From contig JAPPUL010000073.1 of assembly GCA_026874595.1 (NCBI GenBank), positions 1,387,973 to 1,451,972 of the forward strand: a stretch of DNA of 64,000 nt, written 5' to 3'. The stretch is from Sipunculus nudus. Taxonomy: Eukaryota > Annelida > Sipuncula > Golfingiida > Sipunculidae. Below the pieces are notes generated by a model. That model saw only the letters and a program-made list of their open reading frames with translations. It was not told the origin of the DNA and made no database searches. The position numbers and the translations under genes were made by a program. Numbering within the stretch: position 1 is the first letter of the stretch; each line of letters begins with the position of its first letter. Shown here piece after piece: positions 21,167 to 31,831 of this stretch.

Positions 21167-21208
21167 CTATTATTCCCTCTGTATTTTAAGTATTTAGAAC
21201 CTTTTCTC

Positions 21209-21421
21209 TTAATCTTGCTTCTTTTCTCTTAGCCCAAGCTCGTACTCTCTCAATAATGTTTTGACTTGTGCTATATTTCGCTTTGTTTCCCGCTGCCTTG
21301 ACACATTGGAAACCGCTCCTAGCACTAATTGAAACCGAAGATTTCTATATTCTTCTGTTAAGTCCTTATGTAAGGTATTTAGTTCTGCTATTGTCTTGTC
21401 TTTTAATTCCGATATCTTCAT
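21209..21421 (-). CDS. rpmC: 50S ribosomal protein L29
   Basis: L29 lies near the tunnel exit and helps dock trigger factor and SRP. The 70-residue helical hairpin has MKISELKDKTIAELNTLHKD and NVSRQRETKRNIAQVKTLL. It lies between rplP and rpsQ. Confidence 0.96.
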   Translation of the reverse strand: MKISELKDKTIAELNTLHKDLTEEYRNLRFQLVLGAVSNVSRQRETKRNIAQVKTLLREYELGLREKKQD

Positions 21422-21450
21422 CTCTTCTTTTCCAATTTATAATACAATAT

Positions 21451-21858
21451 TTAGAGCTTGCTTATGAACTTTGTTTTTACAGGCAGCTTGTATGCAGCAA
21501 GTCTCATAGCACCCATTGCCGTTTCCTTGTCTGCTCCAGCTATTTCAAACAATATGCGCCCAGGACGTACCTTTGTAACCCACATCTCAGGATTCCCTTT
21601 TCCCTTTCCCATACGCGTCTCAGCAGGCTTTTTCGTATAGGGGAAATCTGGGAATATTCTTAAATAGATTTTACCACCACGCTTTATATGACGAGATATC
21701 GACACTCGACATGCCTCTATCTGCCTATTTGTTATCACTCCAGGCTCCGTTGCATACAATGCATGTTCTCCAAAATCTATACTATTGCCTCTATTTGCCA
21801 TCCCCTTTAATCGGCCACGCTGGCGCTTTCTAAACTTTGTTTTTTTTGGCATCAACAT
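21451..21858 (-). CDS. rplP: 50S ribosomal protein L16
   Basis: L16 organises the A site of the 50S subunit. The family start [20 protein letters not shown] is at residue 3. GGAG lies 8 nt before the upstream ATG at 21858, so that start is kept. The first bases overlap the 3' end of rpsC by 29 nt, implying translational coupling. [20 protein letters not shown] is also diagnostic. Confidence 0.97.
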   Translation of the reverse strand: MLMPKKTKFRKRQRGRLKGMANRGNSIDFGEHALYATEPGVITNRQIEACRVSISRHIKRGGKIYLRIFPDFPYTKKPAETRMGKGKGNPEMWVTKVRPGRILFEIAGADKETAMGAMRLAAYKLPVKTKFISKL

Positions 21859-22510
21859 CAGTGCTACTCCATTCTTTATCTTTTTGACTTAGTATATCAC
21901 CTTTATAAATCCAGACCTTAACACCTATCTTTCCAAACTTCGTTAGACTTTCTGCAAAACTATAATCTATATCGGCCCTGAATGTATGCAAGGGAATACG
22001 TCCTTCTTTGTAAAGCTCCTTTCGAGCCATCTCCGCTCCCCCAAGTCGTCCAGATACCAGTATCTTTATTCCTTTTGCTCCTGCTTTCATCGTATTTTGA
22101 ATTGACTGCTTCATAGCACGTTTGTGAGATGATCGCCCTTCTATTTGTCGGGCTACTTGTTCTGCGACTAACTTAGCATTCAGATTCGTATTCCTAAGCT
22201 CTATTATACTTAAATGGATACTTTTCTTTGTGTACTTTGTAAGCGCCTTTTTTAAGGTCTCTATATCACTTCCTTTCTTTCCTATTATAAGCCCAGGGCG
22301 AGCTGTCAATATGTTTATATTTATCTTCTCAGGATAGCGTATTATCTCCACTTTCCCTATCTCTGCCTTAGAAAGACTTTTGTTTATGTGCCTGCGTATT
22401 GCAAGATCTTCAAGCAGATTATCTCCATAATTCTCCTTCATGTACCATTTTGAATTCCATGTGCGAATAATACCAAGCCGTATCCCTATAGGGTTTACTT
22501 TTTGTCCCAT
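21830..22510 (-). CDS. rpsC: 30S ribosomal protein S3
   Basis: S3 lines the mRNA entry channel and has helicase activity with S4 and S5. It begins [20 protein letters not shown], has a KH domain with [19 protein letters not shown], and continues with [20 protein letters not shown]. Length 226 is usual. Its 3' end overlaps rplP. Confidence 0.98.
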   Translation of the reverse strand: MGQKVNPIGIRLGIIRTWNSKWYMKENYGDNLLEDLAIRRHINKSLSKAEIGKVEIIRYPEKININILTARPGLIIGKKGSDIETLKKALTKYTKKSIHLSIIELRNTNLNAKLVAEQVARQIEGRSSHKRAMKQSIQNTMKAGAKGIKILVSGRLGGAEMARKELYKEGRIPLHTFRADIDYSFAESLTKFGKIGVKVWIYKGDILSQKDKEWSSTDVDAKKNKV

Positions 22511-22529
22511 TTATTCTTTTACCTCATAT

Positions 22530-22889
22530 TTATTCATTTTCTTCCTCTTCTTGCCCCGACCACAAAACAACTTTTATATGACTCGTTGGCTTGCATATTC
22601 TATCCGCTCTCCCGCGAGCTCGGGGCCGCACTCTCTTTAGCATTGTACCCTGATTTAAGATTATCTTTTTTATCACAAAGTCTTTCTCTTTAACTTGTAC
22701 TCCACCTTGATTTATTAAATTAGATGCCGCGCTCTTTAAGGTCTTTCTTAGCAAATACGCTCCCTTCTGTGGCAAATGCTCAAGTATTCTTATCGCTTTC
22801 TCATATCCCATCCCATAAAAGCCTTTTGATACTCGCTTTAATTTCTTTACTGATATTCTATTGTATTTAGATGTTGCATGCCCTTCCAT
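22530..22889 (-). CDS. rplV: 50S ribosomal protein L22
   Basis: The L22 hairpin lines the peptide tunnel. The core is clear (YNRISVKKLKRVSKGFYGMG, then RPRARGRADRICKPTSHIKV). An in-frame ATG at 22910 lies upstream, but MEGHATSKYNRIS matches the family start and CGGAG stands about 10 nt before it, so 22889 is preferred. Length 119. Confidence 0.95.
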   Translation of the reverse strand: MEGHATSKYNRISVKKLKRVSKGFYGMGYEKAIRILEHLPQKGAYLLRKTLKSAASNLINQGGVQVKEKDFVIKKIILNQGTMLKRVRPRARGRADRICKPTSHIKVVLWSGQEEEENE

Positions 22890-23077
22890 TTCTAAATTAC
22901 TCCGTTTCATCTTATTATCTTATTTATATATATATTATAATTCATGATTATATTTCATACTAAACTATATTTCATACTAGGCTTTTTCTAACCTTTTCCT
23001 TTATATATATATATGCTTTAATATACATATGCTTTAACCGCATCTTTTTATGCACTCCACGACTTAAGCCCCTTTTT

Positions 23078-23353
23078 TTAAAGTCTTCCTTTCTTACTCC
23101 CACTATGACTTTTAAATATTCTTGTAGGTGCAAACTCGCCAAGCTTATGCCCAACAAGCCCTTCCGATATGAATACAGGTATAAAGTTCTTTCCATTATA
23201 CACGTTTATTGTGTGCCCAATCATATCCGGGATTATTGTTGAGCTTCGAGACCACGTTTTAATCGGCTTTTTCTTACCATCACCAAGACTATTTGTGATT
23301 TTCTTATATAAACTCTTACTTACAAATGGACCCTTCTTTAGCGATCTTGCCAT
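23078..23353 (-). CDS. rpsS: 30S ribosomal protein S19
   Basis: S19 sits in the 30S head and contacts A-site tRNA and S13. [39 protein letters not shown] and [14 protein letters not shown] are diagnostic. Length 91 is normal. It is separated from rplV by about 190 AT-rich nt, a large gap for this operon. Confidence 0.98.
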   Translation of the reverse strand: MARSLKKGPFVSKSLYKKITNSLGDGKKKPIKTWSRSSTIIPDMIGHTINVYNGKNFIPVFISEGLVGHKLGEFAPTRIFKSHSGSKKGRL

Positions 23354-23454
23354 ATTCTTTATAAACCTTCTTTAATTCAAATATAATTTTTCAAATATAA
23401 TTTATTATATAATTATTTTTCTTTATTTTTCTAATTCCCTAGCTATATTAACTT

Positions 23455-23502
23455 AGCTTTCAATTTAACTTTCAATTTAACTTTCAATTTAACTTTCTTA
23501 GC
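23455..23502 (-). repeat. 12-bp tandem repeat in the rplB-rpsS spacer
   Basis: TTTCAATTTAAC is repeated three times plus a partial copy in the 168-nt spacer, about 20 nt downstream of the rplB stop codon. Confidence 0.85.
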
Positions 23503-23521
23503 TTTAGCATATTTTAGTTCT

Positions 23522-24358
23522 CTACTTTTTCTTACTTTTGCGCTTAGTCACTATGAATCTATTTGATGCCTTTTTCTTCTTTCTTGTTTTATACCCTTTA
23601 GTTGGCTTGCCCCAAGGACTTACAGGATGACGCCCACCTGATGTTTTACCTTCACCTCCTCCGTGCGGATGATCTACCGGATTCATTGCAACACCACGTA
23701 CCTTTGAACGTTTCCCAAGCCAGCGACTCTTTCCTGCTTTCCCAAGTGATATGTTTTCATGATTTATATTACCAACCTGGCCTACTGTTGCCATACACAT
23801 ATTGTATATTCGCCTTACCTCGCCTGAGGGTAACTTTAGGTTACAGTAATCTCCTTCTTTTGCTGACAATTGTGCATATGCTCCCGCTGACCTTGCAAGT
23901 TGGCCCCCTTTCTTTGGATATAATTCTATATTATGCACTATTGTCCCAAGTGGAATGTCTTTTAAGGGTAATGAATTACCTACTGTTGCCTTTATTCCTG
24001 CTCCAGACATAATTATCATCCCAACTTTTAACTTATCTGGAGCTAATATATAACGTTTTTCTCCATCTTTGTAGTGCAGCAAGGCTATACGACTGTTTCG
24101 GTTTGGATCGTATTCTATACTTGCAACTTTTGCTTCTTTGTTGTATTTGTCTCTTCGGAAATCTATTATCCGATATTTCCTTTTATGTCCTCCCCCACGC
24201 CTCCGAACGCTTATTCTTCCCTTAGCTCCTCGCCCCGCTTTCTTGCTTAGTCCCTTTGAAAGCCCTTTTAGAGGCTTTTCTTTAGTTAGCTCTTCAAAAG
24301 TTGAGACGCTCTTAAATCTTTGGGAAGATGTTGTTGGTTTTAATTTTCTTATTCCCAT
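23522..24358 (-). CDS. rplB: 50S ribosomal protein L2
   Basis: L2 is needed for subunit association and peptidyl transfer. It has [18 protein letters not shown] and the C-terminal [20 protein letters not shown] with the conserved histidine. Length 278 is canonical. Confidence 0.98.
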   Translation of the reverse strand: MGIRKLKPTTSSQRFKSVSTFEELTKEKPLKGLSKGLSKKAGRGAKGRISVRRRGGGHKRKYRIIDFRRDKYNKEAKVASIEYDPNRNSRIALLHYKDGEKRYILAPDKLKVGMIIMSGAGIKATVGNSLPLKDIPLGTIVHNIELYPKKGGQLARSAGAYAQLSAKEGDYCNLKLPSGEVRRIYNMCMATVGQVGNINHENISLGKAGKSRWLGKRSKVRGVAMNPVDHPHGGGEGKTSGGRHPVSPWGKPTKGYKTRKKKKASNRFIVTKRKSKKK

Positions 24359-24371
24359 CTATATCTATCTT

Positions 24372-24656
24372 TTATACCCCTTCGTAAAATTCTAGTGCCT
24401 GCCCTTCCAAGAGCGTTATTATTGCTTTCTTATGACCCGAACCATAACTTGTTCCATAACGCGTGCGACGCTTCTTACCTTTCTTGTTTACTATGCTGCA
24501 GCTTATTACTTTTACATTAAACTTACTCTCAAAAAGCTTTTTTAACATTATCTTATTCGTACTTTTATGTACCTCAAAGCAATATTTATTCCCCTCTCTT
24601 AACAACGTACTCTTCTCTGTTATTAATGGCCTTACTATTAAGGCATTTTCATCCAT
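24372..24656 (-). CDS. rplW: 50S ribosomal protein L23
   Basis: L23 is at the tunnel exit and is the main trigger-factor docking site. It shows IVRPLITEKSTLLREGNKYC near the start and KRRTRYGTSYGSGHKKAIIT in the second half. Length 94 is normal. Confidence 0.97.
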   Translation of the reverse strand: MDENALIVRPLITEKSTLLREGNKYCFEVHKSTNKIMLKKLFESKFNVKVISCSIVNKKGKKRRTRYGTSYGSGHKKAIITLLEGQALEFYEGV

Positions 24657-24694
24657 ATCTTACTTTCAAGCCCCTTTTTACCATTTCTTATTAT

Positions 24695-25525
24695 CTATTT
24701 ATACATCTTTTCAAGCTCTTCTAAAGCTCGTTTTTCAATAAGTACTTCATGTGCATAAAATATGTCAAGAACGTTTAGTCTTTTATAAATTAAGTACTTT
24801 ACCCAAGGGATATTCTTTGTACTTCGCTTTAATTTAGCGTTTTCATCGCCTGTTATCACAAGCAGCCTATAGCCTCTTAAGCTCTTCTTTAAGCCAGCTC
24901 CTTTACGCTCTCCACCCTCTTTCTTCAACAAGCTCATGTCGTATAACACTTTGCAAGCCTCTTTGCTTTTCCCACTAATATTTAGCTCTTGTGCCACACG
25001 TAGCCTTCCTTCCATAAGCCTCTTATTTAATACCGACACTATCGAAAGCCTTTTTACCTTCTTAGGCAATCGGTAACTATAATCTCTTGGCAACGGCCCA
25101 AATGTTACCCCGCCACCACGCCATATAGGACTTTTGACAGAACCTGCACGCGCCCGCCCTGTCCCCTTCTGCTTCCACGGCTTCCTTGTACTACCACGCA
25201 CATACCCTCGCTCTTTTGTACAGGCTGTGCCAAGACGCCTATTTGCACGTTCGTTATGTATTGCCTGCTCCAGTACCGCAATATTTGGCTCGGTAGCGAA
25301 TAATTTCCCACTTGGCTTCAACTTCTCAACTCCAGAACCATCTGCTCCCACTACCTCAAGCTCTTTTACAACTGCACCACCCCCATCTGCTCCCTTCCGC
25401 TCTTCAGTATGAGATTTCTCCTTATCTCCCACCTCCCCCTCTCCTCTCTTCCCTCCTCTCCCTCCTTCTGCCCCTGTGCCTGTCGCTTTGCTCCCTTTGC
25501 TCCCTTTGTCCCCTTTGTCACCCAT
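24695..25525 (-). CDS. rplD: 50S ribosomal protein L4 with a long N-terminal extension
   Basis: L4 reaches into the peptide tunnel and in enterobacteria also represses the S10 operon. The L4 core has ERGYVRGSTRKPWKQKGTGR, then SPIWRGGGVTFGPLPRDYSY, and ends with AHEVLIEKRALEELEKMYK. About 55-60 Gly/Lys/Glu/Asp-rich residues, starting with a GDKGDKGSKGSK repeat, precede it, so the length is 276 instead of about 205. AAAGAGAG stands before the first ATG. Whether L4 autoregulation operates here cannot be seen. Confidence 0.96.
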   Translation of the reverse strand: MGDKGDKGSKGSKATGTGAEGGRGGKRGEGEVGDKEKSHTEERKGADGGGAVVKELEVVGADGSGVEKLKPSGKLFATEPNIAVLEQAIHNERANRRLGTACTKERGYVRGSTRKPWKQKGTGRARAGSVKSPIWRGGGVTFGPLPRDYSYRLPKKVKRLSIVSVLNKRLMEGRLRVAQELNISGKSKEACKVLYDMSLLKKEGGERKGAGLKKSLRGYRLLVITGDENAKLKRSTKNIPWVKYLIYKRLNVLDIFYAHEVLIEKRALEELEKMYK

Positions 25526-25623
25526 GATTTGCTCTCTTTATTTTATACAATATTATTTAATCTTTTTAATTTGTCCGTCTATAACCTTTCACTACGATAC
25601 TTTAGCTACGCTATTTAGCCTTG

Positions 25624-26268
25624 CTATTTACCCTTTTTTACTGCGCTTTTTATGTATACTAGCCCATTTGACGGGCCGGGGATAGCTCCTTTTACAATTA
25701 GTATATTTTTATCTGCATCAACTCTAAGAACCTTTAAATTTTGTACTGTACGTGCAACGTTCCCCATACGCCCAGGCAACTTTTTGCCTTTAAATACTCT
25801 TGACGGATCTGCACATGCTCCCATTGAGCCAGGCCTTCTATGATATCTTGACCCGTGCGTCTCAGGACCGCGACTAAAATTATGCCGCTTTATGACCCCC
25901 TGAAACCCTCGTCCTTTCGTCTTTGACTGAACATCAACGTAATCTCCAATCGCAAAAATATCTGCCTTTACAATTGTCCCAACTTCGTTCTCCCCAAATG
26001 CATCCCCACATGCAAACTCCTTTATAAATGACTTCGGATATACCTCAAGCTTATCCCAAAAAACCTTTTTTGCTTCAGTTATCCCCTTAAACTTATCCTC
26101 GTATCCAAGCGCAACGTTAACTCCTTTCTTATAGCCCTTCTTATACAGCACCGTGCAGGGCCCTGCTTCTACTACCGTTACGGCAACAAGATTATCCTTA
26201 TCGTCAAATATCTGATTCATTCCAAGCTTGCGACCTATTAAACACATTCTATTTTTATTTTTAGTCAT
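25624..26268 (-). CDS. rplC: 50S ribosomal protein L3
   Basis: L3 is an early 50S assembly protein near the peptidyl-transferase centre. It has [40 protein letters not shown] and [26 protein letters not shown] lies 9 nt before the ATG at 26268, better than the in-frame TTG at 26274. Length 214. Confidence 0.97.
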   Translation of the reverse strand: MTKNKNRMCLIGRKLGMNQIFDDKDNLVAVTVVEAGPCTVLYKKGYKKGVNVALGYEDKFKGITEAKKVFWDKLEVYPKSFIKEFACGDAFGENEVGTIVKADIFAIGDYVDVQSKTKGRGFQGVIKRHNFSRGPETHGSRYHRRPGSMGACADPSRVFKGKKLPGRMGNVARTVQNLKVLRVDADKNILIVKGAIPGPSNGLVYIKSAVKKGK

Positions 26269-26309
26269 CCACAAATTCCTCCCTTTTTATTCTATATCCG
26301 CCAATACCT

Positions 26310-26615
26310 TTACTGGTTAATCTCAACATCCACTCCTGCCGGTATCTCAAGCCTTGTTAACGCTTCTATCGTCTCGTTTGTTGGATTATGGATATCTATA
26401 AGCCGCTTATGTGTACGCATTTCAAACTGCTCTCGCGATTCTTTGTTTACATGCGGCGATCGCAGCACTGTATACTTGTTTATCTTTGTTGGCAAAGGTA
26501 TAGGACCCGATATAACTGCACCTATACGTCTTACCGTCTGCGCTATCGTTTTTGCCGACTTGTCTACTAATCGTCCGTCAAAACTCTTTAACCTTACCCG
26601 TATCTTTTGACTCAT
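26310..26615 (-). CDS. rpsJ: 30S ribosomal protein S10
   Basis: S10 belongs to the 30S head and also partners NusB in antitermination. It begins [20 protein letters not shown] and has [20 protein letters not shown]. Length 101 is canonical. It directly follows tuf. Confidence 0.98.
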   Translation of the reverse strand: MSQKIRVRLKSFDGRLVDKSAKTIAQTVRRIGAVISGPIPLPTKINKYTVLRSPHVNKESREQFEMRTHKRLIDIHNPTNETIEALTRLEIPAGVDVEINQ

Positions 26616-26702
26616 TCCGCTTTATCCCCGTTTTCCCTATTTTCCTTGTTTTGCCTATTTACTTCGTCTTCCATATTTACTTCGTTTTGTAAAGTCTTAA
26701 CA

Positions 26703-27908
26703 CTATGCTATAACTTCTGTCACCGTGCCTGCACCCACTGTCCTCCCACCTTCTCGTATTGCAAACTTTAACCCCTGATCCATTGCTATTGTGCTTATAA
26801 GTTCAACCTCAAGAGACACATTATCTCCAGGCATTACCATCTCAACACCTTTATCTAAGGTTACATTACCTGTTACGTCTGTTGTCCTGAAATATAACTG
26901 TGGCCTATAACCATTGAAAAATGGAGTATGACGGCCCCCCTCATCTTTTGTCAATATATAAACTTGCGCCTTGAACTTCTTATGTGGCGTTATCGAGCCC
27001 GGTGCCGCTAAAACCTGACCTCGCTCTATCCCTTTCCTATCTATCCCTCGAAGCAAAAGTCCTACATTATCTCCTGCCTCTCCACTGTCCAAAAGCTTAC
27101 GAAACATCTCAACCCCTGTCACCGTCGTCTTCCCTGTCTCTCGTATCCCTACCATCTCAACTTCCTCGCCCACCTTTATCTTACCTTGCTCAATTCGTCC
27201 AGTTGCAACCGTCCCTCGTCCCGTTATACTAAAAACATCCTCAACCGGCATTAAAAACGCTTTATCTATTGCTCGCTCGGGAAGAGGGATATATTCATCT
27301 ACTTTAGCCAGAAGCTCTTTAACCGGATTATATGCTTCATCGTCCGCACTTTTGCCTTCCATACACGCATCAAGCGCTTTCTTTGCCGAACCACGTATTA
27401 TAGGTATCTCATCCCCAGGAAAGCTATACTCCTTTAAAAGATCTCTCACCTCCTCCTCTATTAGCTCTATTAGCTCAGGATCATCTACCATATCTACTTT
27501 ATTCAAAAATACCACTATTGACGGTACCCCTACCTGCCTTGCCAAAAGTATATGTTCTCGCGTTTGCGGCATAGGCCCATCTGCTGCACTAACTACCAAT
27601 ATCGCACCATCCATTTGGGCTGCTCCCGTTATCATGTTTTTTACATAATCTGCATGCCCTGGGCAGTCTACGTGGGCGTAGTGTCTGTTAGCTGTTTCGT
27701 ACTCTACATGCTGTGTTGCTATGGTTATTCCCCTTGCCTTCTCCTCAGGCGCATTATCTATCTCATCAAATTTCTTTGCATCTGCCATTCCTAATAGGGC
27801 AGATATTTGCGTTATTGCCGCAGTAAGAGTTGTCTTACCATGGTCAACATGTCCTATCGTTCCCACATTAACATGTGGTTTTGTCCTCTCAAACTTTTCT
27901 TTAGCCAT
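26703..27908 (-). CDS. tuf: Elongation factor Tu
   Basis: EF-Tu delivers aminoacyl-tRNA to the ribosome. G1 is [15 protein letters not shown] (about residues 18-32), switch [22 protein letters not shown], and G4 NKVDM. Domains 2 and 3 are complete, ending [15 protein letters not shown]. It has 401 residues and sits between fusA and rpsJ. Only one copy is visible in this window. Confidence 0.99.
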   Translation of the reverse strand: MAKEKFERTKPHVNVGTIGHVDHGKTTLTAAITQISALLGMADAKKFDEIDNAPEEKARGITIATQHVEYETANRHYAHVDCPGHADYVKNMITGAAQMDGAILVVSAADGPMPQTREHILLARQVGVPSIVVFLNKVDMVDDPELIELIEEEVRDLLKEYSFPGDEIPIIRGSAKKALDACMEGKSADDEAYNPVKELLAKVDEYIPLPERAIDKAFLMPVEDVFSITGRGTVATGRIEQGKIKVGEEVEMVGIRETGKTTVTGVEMFRKLLDSGEAGDNVGLLLRGIDRKGIERGQVLAAPGSITPHKKFKAQVYILTKDEGGRHTPFFNGYRPQLYFRTTDVTGNVTLDKGVEMVMPGDNVSLEVELISTIAMDQGLKFAIREGGRTVGAGTVTEVIA

Positions 27909-28024
27909 TTTTATCCTCTAGGCCTCCATATAAATACATATTTATATTTTTGTTTTTTTTTATCTTTAATTATTATTCATCCATCTGCCAATCATCTGCA
28001 CCGTCTTATAATTTCACTCAAACA

Positions 28025-30106
28025 CTAACTCTTTGCCTTCTCTATTGCCTCTTCTGCCATGCTTTTTGGCAGTTGAGCATAATGAGAATACTGCATACTG
28101 TAATTTGCTCGCCCTTGCGTCTTTGATCGCAAGTCTGTTGCATAACCAAACATCTCTGCTAAAGGAATTTCTGCATTTATAATCTTACTACCGCTTTTAT
28201 CGTCTATTCCTACCACCTTCCCCCTCCTCGAACTTATATCTCCTATGACATCCCCCATATAATCCTCCGGAGATACCACCTGTAACGACATTATCGGCTC
28301 AAGTATCACAGGTGAACATTTCATAACTCCATCCTTCAACGCAATTGAACCTGCTACCTTAAACGCCATCTCGTTTGAATCTACATCATGATATGACCCA
28401 TCATATATATTTACCTTTATATCTACTACCGGATATCCTGCAAGCACTCCCATATTCATAGCCTCCAATACCCCCTTCTCAACCGCAGGTATATATTCCT
28501 TCGGTACACGACCCCCTACAACACTATTTTCAAACACAAAACCCTTCCCTATACCTGATGGCTCTATCTTTAACATTACATGCCCATATTGTCCACGTCC
28601 ACCGCTTTGCTTTATATATTTACCCTCAACCTCAGTTGAGCTTGTTATCGTTTCTCTATACGCAACTTGGGGCTTGCCTATGTTTGCTGCAACCTTGAAC
28701 TCTCTTAGCATCCTATCTACTATTATCTCCAAGTGCAATTCTCCCATCCCCGATATTATTGTCTGACCACTCTCTTCATCTGTACGCACTTTGAATGTAG
28801 GATCCTCTTCTGCAAGCCTTTGTAAGGCTATTGACATCTTGTCATTGTCATCTCGTGTCTTCGGCTCCACTGCAACCGATATTACAGGCTCTGGAAACGA
28901 CATCGCCTCAAGTACTATCGGATCCCCTTCGTCGCATAATGTGTCTCCTGTTGTTGTATCTTTAAGCCCTACCGCCGCCGCTATATCTCCTGAATATACC
29001 ACAGCCGCCTCCTCTCTACGATTTGCGTGCATCATAAGTATTCGTCCTACCCTCTCCCTCCTGTCCTTAACGCTGTTTTTTACATACGAACCCGATTTAA
29101 GAGTTCCTGAGTATACCCTGAAAAACGTGAGCTTCCCAACATAGGGATCACTCATTATTTTAAACGCCAAAGCTGAAAACGATTCCTTATCATCTGATTG
29201 CCGCTCTGCCTCCTGCCCGTTTGGCAAAAGCCCTTTAATTGCAGGTACGTCAATTGGTGAGGGCAAATATGATATCACTGCATCAAGCAGCGGCTGGACT
29301 CCTTTATTCTTGAACGCTGTCCCACACAAAACAGGGAAAAAATGTGTGCCTATTGTACCCTTACGCAGCAACCTAATTATTTCCTCCTCGCCTATCTCCT
29401 TCCCTTCAAGATATTTATCCATAACTTCATCGTCAAGCTCGCTTATTGCCTCCAAAATATTTTGCCTATACTCTTCTATCTCGCTCATATCAACATCTAA
29501 TTCCTCAAGCGATACCTCTTTATAATTCGCACCCAGATCCTCACTCTCCCACAAAAGACCCTTAAGCCTTATTAAATCTATTATTCCTTTAAAGTTACTC
29601 TCAACGCCTATCGGAAGCTGGATCGGCACAACCGTTGCTCCAAGCTTTTCTTTAATCGATTCTATCGATGCAAAATAATTCGCCCCCACACGGTCCATCT
29701 TATTTATAAACACAAGACGAGGTATAGAATAATTATTTGCCTGCCTCCATACTGTCTCACTTTGTGGCTCAACACCGCTTACCGCATCAAATACCGCTAC
29801 AGAACTATCTAACACTCGCAAAGACCTCTCCACTTCCACTGTAAAGTCCACATGGCCTGGCGTGTCTATTATATTTATCCTATGTTCACCCCACACACAC
29901 GTTGTAGCCGCGCTCGTTATCGTTATTCCACGCTCCTTCTCTTGTTCCATCCAGTCCATTTCTGCCGCCCCGTCATGCACCTCCCCTATCTTATGTGTTT
30001 TGCCTGTATAATACAATATTCGCTCTGTTGTTGTTGTCTTCCCTGCATCTATATGCGCCATTATACCTATATTTCTAGTTTTTTCAAGCGGGAATTCCCT
30101 TGACAC
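28025..30106 (-). CDS. fusA: Elongation factor G
   Basis: EF-G drives tRNA-mRNA translocation. It begins [20 protein letters not shown], with G1 [39 protein letters not shown], and [10 protein letters not shown]. Domains II-V are complete to residue 693, including [14 protein letters not shown]. It lies between rpsG and tuf in the str arrangement. Confidence 0.99.
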   Translation of the reverse strand: MSREFPLEKTRNIGIMAHIDAGKTTTTERILYYTGKTHKIGEVHDGAAEMDWMEQEKERGITITSAATTCVWGEHRINIIDTPGHVDFTVEVERSLRVLDSSVAVFDAVSGVEPQSETVWRQANNYSIPRLVFINKMDRVGANYFASIESIKEKLGATVVPIQLPIGVESNFKGIIDLIRLKGLLWESEDLGANYKEVSLEELDVDMSEIEEYRQNILEAISELDDEVMDKYLEGKEIGEEEIIRLLRKGTIGTHFFPVLCGTAFKNKGVQPLLDAVISYLPSPIDVPAIKGLLPNGQEAERQSDDKESFSALAFKIMSDPYVGKLTFFRVYSGTLKSGSYVKNSVKDRRERVGRILMMHANRREEAAVVYSGDIAAAVGLKDTTTGDTLCDEGDPIVLEAMSFPEPVISVAVEPKTRDDNDKMSIALQRLAEEDPTFKVRTDEESGQTIISGMGELHLEIIVDRMLREFKVAANIGKPQVAYRETITSSTEVEGKYIKQSGGRGQYGHVMLKIEPSGIGKGFVFENSVVGGRVPKEYIPAVEKGVLEAMNMGVLAGYPVVDIKVNIYDGSYHDVDSNEMAFKVAGSIALKDGVMKCSPVILEPIMSLQVVSPEDYMGDVIGDISSRRGKVVGIDDKSGSKIINAEIPLAEMFGYATDLRSKTQGRANYSMQYSHYAQLPKSMAEEAIEKAKS

Positions 30107-30292
30107 TCTGTCCTCCTAATTTGATGCTTACTCTTCTCTTTAGTCTCGCCCATAGTCTCACCCATAGCTTCATCTACTCTATTAATCTTATATTTTATTT
30201 CCCTTAATTACCCTGCCAATATACGCCTTCAAACAGATAATGATAACTCTCTTGAACCCCACTTCCCTTGTCCTGCCACCTCTCCTGCACTC

Positions 30293-30766
30293 CTACCATT
30301 TGAAATGGGCAAATGCTTTATTTGCTTCTGCCGTCTTGTGCGCCTCTTCTTTCTTGCGTATCGTCTTCCCAGCCTTATTATATACGTCTAACATCTCGTT
30401 TGCAAGCTTGCTTACCATACTGTGCTCTGCTCGACCTCGCGCCATCGCAACTAGCCACCTTATTGCAAGCGAATCCTGACGCGCAGGACGTACCTCAACA
30501 GGTACTTGATAAGTTGCCCCTCCTATCTTCCGAGGCTTTACCTCTATTTGCGGCCGGGCATTTTCAAGCACTTTATTGAAAAAATCAAGCTCGCCCATAT
30601 TAACCTTCTCCGCTGCCTCTCCAAGCGCTTTATACACTATCCGTTCAGACAAACTCTTTTTTCCCCCAAGCATAACTTTATTTATCAACTTGCTTATTAA
30701 CAAATTGTTATACACAGGGTCAGCTGCCTCAGCACGTTTTTTTAACACTTTCTTTTGTCTGCTCAT
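30293..30766 (-). CDS. rpsG: 30S ribosomal protein S7
   Basis: S7 nucleates the 30S head and lies at the E site. Starting at MSRQKKVLKKRAEADPVYNN gives 157 residues, the normal length. A TTG seven codons upstream (30787) is open but does not match the family start. KPRKIGGATYQVPVEVRPAR and AIRWLVAMARGRAEHSMVSK are diagnostic. A 9-bp minisatellite lies upstream, towards rpsL. Confidence 0.97.
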   Translation of the reverse strand: MSRQKKVLKKRAEAADPVYNNLLISKLINKVMLGGKKSLSERIVYKALGEAAEKVNMGELDFFNKVLENARPQIEVKPRKIGGATYQVPVEVRPARQDSLAIRWLVAMARGRAEHSMVSKLANEMLDVYNKAGKTIRKKEEAHKTAEANKAFAHFKW

Positions 30767-30923
30767 TGTCCAATCATCCCATTTCAACCATATATTTATT
30801 ATTAATCTTCATTATTCCAAAAGCTCCGTATTCCAAAAGCTCCGCTATACGCTCCTCTACCCTTTCTTCCCTTCTTCTTCTATTTCCCTTTCTTTTCTAT
30901 GTTTTCTGCCTCCCCTCGTTTCC

Positions 30924-31067
30924 TTTGCCCCTTTTGCCCCTTTTGCTCCTTTTGCCCCTTTTGCTCCTTTTGCCCCTTTTGCCCCTTTTGCTCCTTTTGC
31001 CCCTTTTGCCCCTTTTGCTCCTTTTGCCCCTTTTGCCCCTTTTGCTCCTTTTGCCCCTTTTGCTCCT
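30924..31067 (-). repeat. Sixteen-unit 9-bp minisatellite between rpsL and rpsG
   Basis: On the plus strand two unit types, A = TTTGCCCCT and B = TTTGCTCCT, are joined without a gap in the order AABABAABAABAABAB. The array lies 3 nt beyond the rpsL stop codon. On the coding strand it is pure A/G plus one C per unit (AGGGGCAAA) and open in all three frames. The rest of the 300-nt spacer shows no other feature. Confidence 0.95.
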
Positions 31068-31070
31068 TTT

Positions 31071-31445
31071 TTATACCTTTGCCCTCTTTGTACCATAACG
31101 TGATCTGCCACGTTTTCTATCTGTTACTCCAAACGTATCTCTTGTCCCACGCACTATATGATATCTAACCCCTGGCAAATCCTTTACACGCCCTCCTCGC
31201 AATAATACTACCGAGTGCTCCTGTAAATTGTGCCCTATACCAGGTATGTATGCTGTTACTTCTATATCGTTTGTAAGTCTAACTCGTGCAACCTTACGTA
31301 AGGCTGAGTTTGGCTTTTTAGGATTAAAGATCATTACACGTGTACAAACACCTCGTTTTTGTGGCGACCTTTGCAAAGCAGGCGCTGCCGTCTTCTTTAC
31401 TATCTTTTTACGCCCGTGTCTTATTAATTGGTTTATCGTTGGCAT
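31071..31445 (-). CDS. rpsL: 30S ribosomal protein S12
   Basis: S12 monitors codon-anticodon pairing in the decoding centre. It begins [20 protein letters not shown] and has [11 protein letters not shown]-equivalent [15 protein letters not shown], then [19 protein letters not shown]. Length 124 is normal. AAGGG lies 7 nt before the ATG. It is the first gene of the continuous 20-kb minus-strand translation cluster. Confidence 0.98.
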   Translation of the reverse strand: MPTINQLIRHGRKKIVKKTAAPALQRSPQKRGVCTRVMIFNPKKPNSALRKVARVRLTNDIEVTAYIPGIGHNLQEHSVVLLRGGRVKDLPGVRYHIVRGTRDTFGVTDRKRGRSRYGTKRAKV

Positions 31446-31831
31446 TTAAATCCCTTACTCTTTAATTTATACATTTTATACAAACCCCATCATACCCATA
31501 CCTTTCCCATACCTTTGATACTAAGTCTGGATGCAATGTTTTACCCACTTCTACAACACTTATATTGTACTCCCTAGATAATTTCTTTATTTCCTAGCTT
31601 TGACCTGCATCCGCTGTCGCCGACTTCTCATTTTGTAGTTTTTCACTTTGCAGAATTTACAAGCGGTATCCACCATTAGTCTAAAAGTAGCTCCTAATAT
31701 AATGAATCAAGGCATAAATGTCTATAACATTAAATAAGTTTTTTTTTACTTTTTACTTTTTTTTAGTCATTTATTTCTATCTAAATATCATTTCCATATT
31801 AACCATATTTTGTATATTAACCACATATCTA
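31446..31831 (-). other. Upstream region of the str-S10-spc-alpha cluster
   Basis: This 386-base spacer should hold the main promoter of the ribosomal cluster. Two TATAAA-like boxes read on the minus strand near 31465-31490, but no convincing -35 element was found at the right distance. A CTAG-flanked AT-rich imperfect palindrome lies near 31575-31600. No RNA gene was seen. Confidence 0.4.

Noticed and set aside
22972-23196. 74-residue minus-strand frame overlapping rpsS
   Set aside because: It mostly shadows rpsS in another frame and has low-complexity AT-driven sequence.
30857-31111. Minus-strand frame encoding a collagen-like GAK repeat, starting inside rpsL
   Set aside because: It starts with GTG within rpsL in another frame, has no ribosome-binding site, and is open only because the 9-bp repeat lacks stops in every frame.
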